Shown here in pieces: positions 9,089-17,375 of a DNA stretch of 64,000 nt (position 1 is the first letter of the stretch; every line of letters starts with the position of its first letter). Under the pieces are notes generated by a model. It had not been told where the DNA came from and did no database searches. It was given only the letters and a program-made list of their open reading frames with translations. A program made the translations under genes and the position numbers. This stretch comes from Aradus depressus (lineage: Eukaryota > Arthropoda > Insecta > Hemiptera > Aradidae): positions 29,368,908 through 29,432,907 of the forward strand of contig OY759219.1 of NCBI GenBank assembly GCA_963662175.1, in the 5' to 3' direction.

Positions 9089-9139
9089 TTTAATAAATGT
9101 TGGACTGATTCATCTTATTACTTATTCTCCTATGACTTA

Positions 9140-9345
9140 GTTCGCATTAGTCATATCTGAAATCTGAGGGTATTTCATTGGTTTGAAATTTAATAAGATA
9201 CATTTTTCGTTAAAAAAAAAAAAATGGATTTCGAAACGATTATTAGGACAGTTTTCGGCGTGTACCTCACAAACCGAGGACCTCGGGAAAACGGGATTCC
9301 ATATAAAACTTGTTTTTTTAGTTTTGTTTACAACTTTTATAATAC
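9140..9345. repeat. Dispersed repeat R3 fragment
   Basis: It shares segments with the 29.1 and 48.9 kb copies (GTTTGAAATTTAATAAG, TTTCGAAACGATTATTAGG, GTGTACCTCACAAACC). It is noncoding. Confidence 0.5.
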
Positions 9346-9394
9346 TACTATAATACTTAAACTATAGGTATAAGAAAGTAAAAAATATATATGT

Positions 9395-9500
9395 ATGTAG
9401 AAATGAGGACAACTTTGAAAGCCGGCTAGCACAAAATAATTAAATCTGTGAGAGGTCAACCTACGTATTTTATTTTGCGGTCTGTAGAAAATGTAGAACT
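9395..9500 (+). repeat. Hammerhead-like repeat, family H2
   Basis: ATGAGGACAACTTTGAAAGC, then CGGCTAGCACAAAATAAT and TAAATCTGTGAGAGGTC. The GAAAGCCGGCTA segment (GAAA, self-complementary AGCCGGCU, then A as the cleavage base) is the best preserved stem III region of family H2. The CUGAUGA box is truncated to AUGA. Confidence 0.5.
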
Positions 9501-9509
9501 TTCATTAAA

Positions 9510-9982
9510 GAAAATTAACTAATTACTTTTCGCGCCTCCCCCCCTCAAAAACCAGTCAACCATTTGGGCTAAAAATTAATAGTTGACTTACATATGGGCT
9601 TCTGATTCCTCATACTCAATTTTGTGTCGATAAATTCACTACGTGGGCAGTTATTATGCTATTTAGATCGAGCTCCTCTTCTCTGATCCACCTCCTCTTC
9701 GACCGATTTTGTGGAAAATTAATAGGTACATTCCTTATGGGGTTTTGAATTTTAATATAAAATTTCATGTTGATAAATTCATTGCATCGGCAGTTATTAA
9801 AGTTTTTCTTTTAACCTCTCCCTCAATCTCTCTCTCTTCGACCGATTCGGCTAAAAATCATTAGTTATTGTTTTTAGAGGGTTCTGAAATGAGGAGGTCG
9901 AAAAACATGAAATTCCGTTAAATTTTTGACTGATTACATAACTTCTTCTATACTTCGTATAGCTGGAGAAGGAAAAGTAGCG
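9510..9982 (+). repeat. CTTCCCCAG-family repeat, three units
   Basis: Three internal units show GATAAATTCACTACGTGGGC, GATAAATTCATTGCATCGGC and CGACCGATTCGGCTAAAAAT. The normal 3' part follows (ATGAAATTCCGTTAAATTT, ACTTCGTATAGCTGGAGAAG). The 5' leader is missing. Confidence 0.8.
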
Positions 9983-9984
9983 AT

Positions 9985-10300
9985 GGGCAGTGGGACTTTA
10001 TCTCATACATAGTCTAGTTTTTACTCTTAAGAGAATTTCTTGAGAGAGAATGTTTCTGGTTGGTAGATTGGACTAATTTAGACCAGGATTGAAACACTAA
10101 GTCTAACTTCTTGAGAAACACAAAACAAGTTTGTTCAACTTAACAACCAACTTAGCTAAGTCGATTCAGGCTGCTACTCCTTTAACAGACATTCTTGTAC
10201 ATACAGTCAATTCAAACTGAGATTAAATATTCTTTTTGAGAGAAGAAACAAGAAAGTTTTCACTCAATATATCACAAATTGAACACAACAGAAAACTTAA
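9985..10300. other. Unassigned spacer
   Basis: No feature is recognised. Confidence 0.5.
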
Positions 10301-10302
10301 AT

Positions 10303-10680
10303 TTTTTTCTGGATCCCCTCAGATATAGAAATTGAAGGGAACATTACAGCCGATATAGCTGCCAAGGAAGCAGAAAAGAACTGGAGAAGAATAGGAAGTG
10401 ACGCTAACATCCGACCTGGCCACCTCATCAACAGGGTAACAGCCCCGGGCTGTGGCAAGTGTGGAGCCTGGCCATAGTAATCCACATCCTGGAGGAATGC
10501 CCCGGATATAAGGATGCAAGAACAGCCAAGGGAATCCAAACAAGACACCTTCAAGGGTTGCTGGGGGACGACAACTCGACTACAGAAGCCGTCCTAACAG
10601 CAATAAAAGATTAAGCCCAGAAGCGCTTCTCGCCTTCAAACTTCCCCTAGAAGGCACCAGACATCAGCCTCTTTAAGGGC
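10303..10680 (+). pseudogene. Non-LTR retrotransposon 3' end (RNase H tail), broken
   Basis: In one frame from 10310 the translation reads WIPSDIEIEGNITADIAAKE, the end of an RNase H domain (compare the family signature W-P-S-H-x-G-I-x-G-N-x-x-A-D). A shift in the middle is followed by another frame reading VIHILEECPGYKDAR and ending at TAA 10612. That segment matches the cysteine-rich 'H-x-L-x-E-C-P' tail that follows RNase H in such elements. The CCHC part is partly lost. A short GC-rich 3' UTR follows. The element is 5'-truncated and dead. A family placement among Jockey/I/LOA-type LINEs is inference. Confidence 0.8.
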
Positions 10681-10818
10681 GAGGTGTTATATACTAAAAA
10701 AAGGAGCTTTGTTGTTAATTAATAATTAAGGAATAATAATAATAAATTTATTTCAGTTAAACCAATACATGATAATAGGATACGTCTAAAGTGTATACAC
10801 ATACACATGTATACATAT

Positions 10819-10878
10819 TAATTTATAAGATATCTTAATGTATACATATATGTATACATTAAGATAGCTTATAAATTA
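10819..10878. repeat. 60-bp palindrome
   Basis: TAATTTATAAGATATCTTAA on the left mirrors TTAAGATAGCTTATAAATTA on the right with a single mismatch (29 of 30 pairs), with TGTATACATATATGTATACA between them. Other copies of the same element have only one arm, so it probably arose by local inverted duplication. Confidence 0.85.
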
Positions 10879-11108
10879 CATTTATAACTACTTGAGTCTC
10901 ATCTATGATTAGTAGTAATAACAAAACTATTAAAAAAAGTAAAGTGAAATTAATAAAAACTGAACAAATAAATACCTAAAAATATATGAGTATACAAAAA
11001 AAATTAATACAAGATACGTTTATAATGAGTAGACACATTTTTCAATTTAATAAAAATGAAGATACTTAAGTATTTTTCAAAAAAAACTCTTCGTAAGGGT
11101 CTTTATCC

Positions 11109-11150
11109 TAACGATGTTTCGGGACGTTCTTATGTCCCATCATCAGGTCC
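11109..11150 (-). ncRNA. Hammerhead-ribozyme-like core, family H1
   Basis: Minus strand: GGGAC, CUGAUGA (intact), U, GGGAC-AUAAGAAC-GUCCC (stem II), GAAA, C, AUC, GUU. Stem III could be the 2-bp AC/GU with loop AUC and a GUU cleavage triplet, as in minimal hammerheads. Stem I pairing is poor. Adjacent text (TCTATATCTCGCACATTGGG) is conserved among copies. Confidence 0.5.
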
Positions 11151-11315
11151 CAATGTGCGAGATATAGAAAAGAAAGAAAACTATGTAACTATAACAATAT
11201 ATGAAAAATAATATATGTATATGACCTTTAAGGGGTGAAGGAACTCTGCACAAAAAAGAAAAATGAAAGCTATGTATCAAATAAGAAGAAAGAATAATAA
11301 TAAGGAGTATGATCG

Positions 11316-11485
11316 TTATGACTCATGCCCGGGCGTTAACTACGAGGTCATATCGCCTACTACCAAAGCGGTCATTCGTCTCTCTGGTGGATATGAGCCC
11401 GACTCAACAGAAGGAGTCCTAAATTGTGTCTACCTAGGTTTATTCTTTAACGATTACCTAACATCGAACAGGCTCGGGACCATTC
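11316..11485 (-). repeat. SINE-1 fragment, head missing
   Basis: The tail-side half only (GACTCATGCCCGGGCG, CTACTACCAAAGCGGTC, AACAGGCTCGGGACCATT), ending abruptly at 11485 before the tRNA-like head. Confidence 0.85.
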
Positions 11486-11868
11486 TGGAATTCAACATAT
11501 CTTTCCCTAAACCAAACTGAGGAAGTAAAAAAATGACTAAATACAAAATCTCCTTGAACATAAAATATAAAAATAAAAAATAAATTTACTACACTTTTGG
11601 TCTAAGTCAAAAATGTCCCCTTCGCGGCTGGAATATTTTACCAGATTGAAGATCTCTGGAGACTAAGAAATATAAAGAGACATAAAGCAGGTTGTTTCTC
11701 GGTGAATTAATAAATCTGAAATGTGTTTCTTGGGTGGCTCCAAGATATGGAAGGCAAGATGACAAAGTTTTATCGCCAATGTTAAAATTTAAATGACAAC
11801 CCAAAACCACTTTTAGAAAGCAAACAATAATTTTCAAAATTCACACTCTGAGAAGGGTTGGTTTGTTG
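11486..11868. other. Unassigned spacer
   Basis: A short open frame on the minus strand (11837-11607) has no recognisable domain. No other feature. Confidence 0.4.
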
Positions 11869-11869
11869 T

Positions 11870-12140
11870 TGAATCCAAGAAAATGAAAACAAAATTCATG
11901 TGTATCTGCGAACACATTTAATGAATGTATCCAGAACAATGTAAGAACGATACATTGATTTTCAGTCATTTGATTAGAAGGAATTTTGTTGATTAATTTG
12001 CGCTGTGGAAGTACATTACCGGTGAATTAACCGAATTATTTTTTTTTAATTTTGGAATTAATAGGTAGAAAACATAAAATTTTGATGAAAACTGGTTACA
12101 TAACTTGCCCTATTCTTCCCCTATACGTCACGAAACTGTA
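11870..12140. repeat. CTTCCCCAG-family pieces in both orientations
   Basis: 11870-12030 is the family read on the minus strand, with its leader at GTGGAAGTACATTACCGGTG (about 12003). 12050-12130 is the family 3' part on the plus strand (TAACTTGCCCTATTCTTCCC). The copy seems rearranged around the leader. Confidence 0.6.
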
Positions 12141-12154
12141 TATAATACATAAGG

Positions 12155-12499
12155 AGGGCGCCGGTAGCTCAGTGGTATGCGTGCTTGACTTCTGAGCTTA
12201 AGAACGTCGGTTCGTAACCCGACCGAGGCCCTTAGTTTATTTTATCTGGAACGTAAAATAAAATTAAGCACTCTGTCCTTCGGATGGGACGTTAAGCGAT
12301 GGTCCCGAGCCTGTACGATGTCAGGTACTCGTTAAAGACCCCTACCATAAGTGAATAAAAATTTAGGGTAGGCAAAATTTAGGACTTCTAAAGTAGAGTC
12401 GGGCTCATGTCCACCAGAGTAATGAAAGAGCGCTCTGGTAGTAGGCAATATGACCTTGTAGTTAAAGCCCGGGCATGAGTCATAAAACCTAACCTAACC
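12155..12499 (+). repeat. SINE-1, full-length copy
   Basis: A-box TAGCTCAGTGGT, B-box region CGGTTCGTAACCC, central and distal blocks, and a tail of AACCTAACCTAACC. The left flank TATAATACATAAGG reappears at the right with about 5 bp inserted (TATAATATAGGACATAAGG), an imperfect TSD. Confidence 0.92.
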
Positions 12500-12534
12500 T
12501 ATAATATAGGACATAAGGACACATATCAATTTTC

Positions 12535-13035
12535 CCCAAAATTGGCTTAAGAAAAGAGGGGAATCAACTAGAAAATCCTAATGACTCCGGATGTAATGGA
12601 TGTTTCAAACACAAAACTTCGTTTGAGGGTTCAGAATTCACAGGAAATTCATGTTTTCCCATCTCTTGAAGCCATAAAATTTTTTTTAAATAAAATATCG
12701 GTCTGTGTGTGAACACGATAATTCCCGATGTAATAAATATATCAAAACGATACATGAGAATACCTATTTTATTTCAACCGAATCGGCCAAGGGTGTTTAG
12801 CACAAAAACTGACAAAAATATCTGCCATTGACATGATATTTCATAATTTAAACTCAAAATCATAAAAGGACGAAACCTATTAATTTTCAGCGGATTCGGC
12901 CCAAGGGAAGAGGCTATCTGAGGAGAGAGGGCTCGACTTAATAATCTTAATAACCGCCGATGTAATTAATTTATTGACACTAAATTGCGTATGATTCAGA
13001 AGTCACTATTGATTTTTACCCAGAATGGTCTTGAA
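12535..13035 (-). repeat. CTTCCCCAG-family repeat, several units
   Basis: On the plus strand, complement signatures repeat: CCGGATGTAATGGATG, CGATGTAATAAATATATC, CCGATGTAATTAATTTATTG, CGAATCGGCCAAGGG and GGATTCGGCCCAAGGG. Three units are seen, spaced about 140-200 bp. Confidence 0.75.
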
Positions 13036-13069
13036 GAGAGAACAAATACTCTGACGATTTTCTTTATCT

Positions 13070-13680
13070 TTTAACATTTTCTGAATGTTATAGTTTTTTT
13101 TTCTCTCTTTTTTGTCTTTGTCATTCTCTATTTTTATTATATTTTTTGTTCATTTTACACATTTATATATTTTTATCATGCATTTATTTATTTTTTATCT
13201 TATTTTATTTTGACTATTTTTATTTTTCTTCTCTCTCCTCACACTTTTCTATCTATCCCCCTACTTTCTAAAATTAATTTTCTTTCAAACCTTGTCTGGG
13301 CATCCTTCCTTCTCTTTTACAAACAACCATCATACTATTATGCTAGGTCAATTTATATTATTAATTTTATTTTATTTTTCTTAGTTGTATAGATTTTATT
13401 CATTTTTTATTCTCTTTTATTTATTTAGATACTTTTATTTATTTTTTTTCATCATAATGAAGTTGTAAATTTTATGTTTTTTCGTGTTAATCTTTTGTTT
13501 ATCTATTTTTCTAATTGTATAGTTTTATTCCAATGTAGCACTAATTTTTATTTACCTATCTTTTTATTTCTTTGTACTGATACTATATTTCATTGTTTCC
13601 TGTTCTTTACTCTATATGTATTTAATCTTAGGGGACCTCGGTCCCAGAATAATAAAATTTCTTTTCATTCATTTCATAGT
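13070..13680 (+). repeat. LINE-type 3' UTR with terminal hairpin (family T)
   Basis: A strongly T-rich strand of about 550 bp ends in CTTAGGGGACCTCGGTCCCA, which folds as GGGAC-CUCG-GUCCC. It is followed by GAATAATAAAATTTC, with an AATAAA signal, and a (CATTT)n-like end. Long minus-strand copies occur at 5.39 and 20.69-21.6 kb. The combination of polyadenylation signal, terminal repeat and conserved hairpin fits the 3' end of a retrotransposon. No coding part is attached here; small open frames in the T-run are composition artefacts. Confidence 0.6.
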
Positions 13681-14350
13681 TTATAACTCGTATTTACGGA
13701 ACGTTTTGAGAAAATTCCTCTTGGTTATAAGTAATACCCGGAATATTGAATAAAGACTCAAATTTTACATAAATTCAGTTTAGAAATGTAAAATGTGTTC
13801 CCTTTGGAATATAAGGGTGTTGGTTTAACTTTTTTCATCCTGAACCAGACTCCACAGCCCTCAGCCCTTAAGGAGACTCACAGTTCCGGCACTGGAGGTG
13901 GACCTTCCCCCCCTCCAGTTGGTAAATTTCATTTCCTCCAATTACACTTTGCTCCTTGTCCTGTCTTCTTCCTTCAGTCCTGTCTTCTAGTCTACCCTTC
14001 CTTCTTCGACCCAGTCCCGAGTTATGGTAATCTTATATTCCTTTTCTAACTGTCTCATTTTGTATAAAGAAAGGATTGCAACGTTCAAAAACTGATCATT
14101 TTTAAGGGCTTTGAGAAACGTGATATCGTCATTATAGGTCTTTCTTATACCGAGATATCGGGGATCAATCCCCCCCGAAATTTAAAAAAAAAAAAATGAC
14201 CTATTTGTAAATAGTAAAAATATTTTTAGTTGCATGGAATAATTCATTGACATAAAACATTTTCCTATTAGAGGTCGTGCGGATCCTGGTGACGCTTCAC
14301 TGCAGCAGTTCGAAAATATTTTATTTCAAGCCTAAAACAATGTGACAAGA
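13681..14350. other. Unassigned spacer
   Basis: There is an open frame at 13795-14046 rich in Pro/Phe without a recognised domain. CGTGATATCGTCATTATAGG at about 14119 belongs to the dispersed TATAAGAAAGTC family. An A-run lies at 14186. Confidence 0.4.
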
Positions 14351-14352
14351 AC

Positions 14353-14593
14353 ATTTTCCCAACAATTCACTGGTTTTTGAAAATTGGAACAACACTTCCC
14401 AGTTTCTGTAGCAACAAAACGGTCTTTCTCAACCCTTAGACGTATGAAACGCTATATCAGAAATAGTACAAGCCAAGACAGTTTGAATGGATTAGCTCTG
14501 ATGTCAATACATAGAGACATTCATCTAGACCCTGAAACAGTTTTAAACAAGCTTGCACAATCAAAAGCTAGAAGACTTGAATACATTTTGTAA
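14353..14593 (+). pseudogene. hAT transposase C-terminal (dimerisation) domain
   Basis: Two frames joined by a shift near 14401 read PTIHWFLKIGTTLP and then VSVATKRSFSTLRRMKRYIR, followed by a segment with NGLALMSIHRDI and ending KARRLEYIL and TAA at 14591. This is the conserved hAT C-terminal dimerisation region, with the characteristic S-F-S-x-L-R-R and G-L-A-L-x-x-I-H motifs. The N-terminal BED finger and the catalytic domain are absent, and no terminal inverted repeats were found, so this is a dead fragment. Confidence 0.88.
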
Positions 14594-14636
14594 TGACCTT
14601 AAAACAATTAACAATGTATATACACACACACATATA

Positions 14637-14669
14637 AGGAGGTATATACACAGTGTGTATATACCTCCT
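14637..14669. repeat. Perfect 15-bp hairpin
   Basis: AGGAGGTATATACAC, loop AGT, then its exact complement. It sits in a CA/TA-rich patch just past the hAT fragment. Confidence 0.9.
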
Positions 14670-14727
14670 GTATTACACACACATACATGGCTAATATAAC
14701 AAAAAAAAAAAATATATATATGTTATT

Positions 14728-14875
14728 TGGCCGATTTGACTGAAATAAAATAGGTGTCGTCGCTAGAGGATTCTGGATTTACATATGAAATTTCGTGTCG
14801 ATATATTCATTTTATCGGGAGTTTATCCTGTTTTCAGACACACAAAAATTCGTTTTTCATATTTGGAATCTACAG
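14728..14875 (+). repeat. CTTCCCCAG-family fragment
   Basis: It has TTTGGCCGATTTGACTGAAA, ACATATGAAATTTCGTGTCG and TATCGGGAGTTTATCCTG. It is cut by the following SINE-1 fragment. Confidence 0.7.
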
Positions 14876-14878
14876 GTC

Positions 14879-15152
14879 ATATCTTTAACTACGAGGTCAT
14901 ATCGCATACTACCAGAGCTCTCTTTCGTCACTCTGATGGACATGAGCCCGACTCTACTGTGGAAGTCCTAAATTTTGCCTACCCAATTTTTATTCACATA
15001 GGGACGGTCCTAAACGAGTACCTGACATCGTTCAGACTCCATCTCTTAACGTCCCAACCGAAGGACGGCGCGCCTAAGTTTATGTTGCCTCCCGGATAAA
15101 ATAACTAGTGTTCAGCAAGCAAGCACGCATACCACTGAGCTACCGGCGCCTT
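14879..15152 (-). repeat. SINE-1 with B-box deletion
   Basis: Distal and central blocks are present. Between AAATAACTAG and TTCAGCAAGCAAGC the B-box region is lost, while the A-box-side end CTGAGCTACCGGCGCC remains. Confidence 0.85.
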
Positions 15153-15727
15153 TACATGTGTATATTTATCTACTAAATTTGTTCTTTTGAATGGTGACAT
15201 GTAGTCCACAAATGGTGAAAACGAAAAAAGTAATTATTCCTCATGGATACATTTTTTCTCACTTTATTTCTGTATAAGTGGAACAAAAATGAAAGCTTTT
15301 GATTTATGTGTTAAAAAAAGGACCCTAATAAAAAATTCTGCTTTAAAGCGGTAAAAAAAAATTAAAAGCTAACTTCACTTATTTTTTACTCTTCGTTTCC
15401 CCTTTGATGTTAAAAACTCGAACTAATCCTAACGCTATTGAGGATTTTTTTTTTTTTTTCTGTTCAGCTCAGTTGAAAGAGGATTATCTTCCTCTTGAAA
15501 GCAGACATGTTCTGGAAAAGGGAGCCCAGGATGTTTTCCCTGAAGAAAATAGACAGATAAATCCTTAATCCACTGAGCTTTCCCAAAGAAGCGATGTTGG
15601 GGTAATCCTTCACAGCCCAACATTGCAGAAAGATAAATCCTCTTACTGAGTTCGCAGCATCCCAAAAATAAATAAAAAACAAACAAACAGTAAAACAAAT
15701 AAAAGTAAAGAAATTGTTCAACTTTTA
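15153..15727. other. Unassigned spacer
   Basis: A-rich and T-rich runs. Two overlapping minus-strand open frames (15721-15435) have no recognised domain. Confidence 0.4.
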
Positions 15728-15739
15728 TATTATTGTTTA

Positions 15740-16085
15740 GAGGGCGCCGGTGGCTCAGTGGTATGCGTGCTTGCCTTCTGAGCTCAAGGTCGTGGGTTCG
15801 TAGTCCGACCGAGGCCCTTAGTTTATTTTATCTGGGAGGTAAAATAAACTTAAGCACGCCGTCCTTCGGATGGGACGTTAAGCGATGGTCCCGAGCCTGT
15901 ACGATGTCAGGTACTCGTTAAAGACCCCTACCCTAGATGAATAAAAATTTAGGGTAGGCAAAATTTAGGACTCCCACAGTAGAGTCGGGCTCATGTCCAC
16001 TAGAGTGACGAAAGAGCGCTCTGGTAGTAGGCGATATGACCTCGTTGTTAAAGCCCGGACATGAGTCATAAAACCTAACCTAACC
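15740..16085 (+). repeat. SINE-1, full-length copy
   Basis: A 346-bp copy with all blocks and a (CCTAA)n tail. It has a perfect 12-bp TSD, TATTATTGTTTA, at 15728-15739 and 16086-16097. The plus-strand open frame across its head is incidental. Confidence 0.93.
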
Positions 16086-16119
16086 TATTATTGTTTAATT
16101 CCACAAAAATATATTCAAA

Positions 16120-16240
16120 TAGTGTACCGGTTTCGGTCCAGCAAAAAGTTCAACAGCTTTATTCAAATAAATAAGAGAAATTGGTTTTTTGAAAAAAATA
16201 TACATAAACCGGTTTCGGCAATACACCAGTTATACGCTAA
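16120..16240 (-). repeat. Two tandem CGAAACCGGT motifs, Penelope-like repeat
   Basis: Minus-strand CCGAAACCGGTACAC (about 16143-16129) and GCCGAAACCGGTTTATG (about 16221-16205) lie about 80 bp apart in the same direction. GAAACCGGU, with self-complementary ACCGGU, resembles the 3' half of a minimal hammerhead. The expected CUGANGA boxes read CUGUUGA and CUGGUGU, so both are decayed. Confidence 0.35.
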
Positions 16241-16344
16241 GACAATATTTAAAAAAATAAGTCTATTTTATTTATGTAATATGACAGCGTAGAATTAACT
16301 TATAACTTGTAAAATTTAAGTTTGCTAGGTTGGCATATTTATAC

Positions 16345-16393
16345 AGTTCTGAGATTACCTGAGGCTGTGACTCCCTCAGGTAATCTCAGAACT
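16345..16393. repeat. Perfect 20-bp inverted repeat
   Basis: AGTTCTGAGATTACCTGAGG, a 9-nt loop (CTGTGACTC), then the exact complement. No TIR-flanked element could be drawn around it. Confidence 0.9.
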
Positions 16394-16454
16394 ATATTGT
16401 TAGTTCTACGTGGACATATTGCAGAAACTTGCATATAAATAACTCTGTCGACTC

Positions 16455-17245
16455 TCGATATATAACGAAAAACTCGGTATTACAAAATGAAGCCCTGGTC
16501 TCTTGACAAAACCTCGAAATAGCGAAAAATAACAATGCATTTCTGTACATTCAGTATAACGAATCGATTTTTAAGGTATGTTGGTATAAAACACGCGGTA
16601 TTACGGAGCCAAAAAAATGATAATCCATTGTTTACATCTGTTACATTGTTTACAACCGTCGTCACTGGCTGCTGGTCGAGTACTGTGGGCGAGCGCTTTC
16701 GATGTGAAGACATCATCTTCAAGCCACTGTTAAAGTTGTACTCACTACTCGTTTACATTATTTATGTACATAAAAGTTCCCTTTATTTACTGAGGATAAA
16801 GGAATTCCCCTCTTCGTTGTAAGATTGTGAAGAAGAGGACTCCGACTGGGAAGTGTTGCCAACTACGTCGAAAGCTGCCTCCGAGTCTCTAAAAATACTT
16901 CACCAGTAGGTATCTGCTTAGACAAGAAGTTGACGACAGCATTTTATCAGCCTTCATTACTATTGAAAACTCAGTGGATCAAGCACGATTAGCAACTTTA
17001 CAGTAGCAAAAAATTACAGATTTTTTTAAACAAAAACTAATTTTTTTCTTCTTTTAACTTTTTTGAAATACATATGTACATGCATACATACACCTAAGTT
17101 ATTTTATTTTTGTTCAGAATTTATTAAATGTATAATGAATACATAATTAAATGTATTATAGAATTCTTTTGGTTTTCTTTACATTTTTAACCCCTCTCGA
17201 TATTACGAACTCTATTATAGCAAAAATTCGTATTATCGTCTTAAT
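16455..17245 (+). pseudogene. Tigger/pogo-type transposase tail, decayed
   Basis: A run of codons from 16830 reads EEEDSDWEVLPTTSKAASES and LKILHQ up to a stop. After a one-base shift RYLLRQEVDDSILSAFITIE continues. After one in-frame stop come QKITDFFKQ and a terminator. The acidic stretch, the 'leucine-rich, then Q' helix and the final T-D-F-F-K motif are the usual C-terminus of Tigger/Jerky-type transposases of the pogo group. The catalytic domain upstream is not recoverable. Related AT-rich text (CTCGATATATAACG, CTCGATATTACGAAC) at both sides probably marks the sub-terminal parts of the element. Confidence 0.7.
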
Positions 17246-17300
17246 AATGACTATATGTGTATATTTTCGTGAAACAGGTAAATAGTAAAAACTATGAGCA

Positions 17301-17375
17301 CAATGTCCTTCGGATGGGACGTTAGGCGATGGTTCTGAGCCTGTACGATGTCAGGTACTCGTTAAAGACCCATAC
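17301..17375 (+). repeat. SINE-1 central fragment
   Basis: Only the central domain: AATGTCCTTCGGATGGGACG to TACTCGTTAAAGACCC. Confidence 0.85.

Larger units (their letters stand above)
8175..9126. mobile_element. Palindromic hammerhead element (family H6) with hAT insert
   Basis: Two inverted arms of about 100 bp (about 8178-8280 and 9031-9126) each carry a hammerhead-like motif facing the flanks. The whole unit is bounded by a 13-bp direct repeat, CTCCTATGACTTA, at 8162-8174 and 9127-9139. A later 697-bp hAT element plus its 8-bp TSD separates the arms; without it the palindrome is about 247 bp. A clean TSD shows that the inverted pair was inserted as one unit. This layout is expected of Penelope-type terminal-repeat units, but no reverse transcriptase is present. 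Confidence 0.7.
10731..11212 (-). mobile_element. Family H1 element (hammerhead core, (ATT)n tail)
   Basis: Read on the minus strand: TTATAGTTACATAG, TCTATATCTCGCACATTGGG, the hammerhead-like core (11146-11109), TAGGATAAAGACC, an AT-rich body, GGTTTAACTGAAATAAATTT and a final (ATT)n. The same order occurs at 47.7-48.14 and 53.9-54.94 kb, so this is a defined family of about 400-480 bp without coding capacity. A 60-bp palindrome lies in its body (10819-10878). Confidence 0.75.

Noticed and set aside
12155..12230. tRNA-like head (TAGCTCAGTGGT ... GGTTCGTAACCC), and similar heads elsewhere
   Set aside because: They are the 5' ends of SINE-1 copies followed by the same body and tail. No proper anticodon arm or acceptor stem closure was seen, so they are not called tRNA genes.
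15733..15921. Open frame with the same C-terminal peptide as 40988-41176 (FYLGGKINLSTPSFGWDVKR)
   Set aside because: Both are translations of the SINE-1 head and central domain; the identity reflects repeat copies and not a protein family.
16128..16225. Two CGAAACCGGT motifs as intact hammerheads
   Set aside because: The upstream boxes read CUGUUGA and CUGGUGU and stem II is not formed; retained only as a low-confidence repeat.
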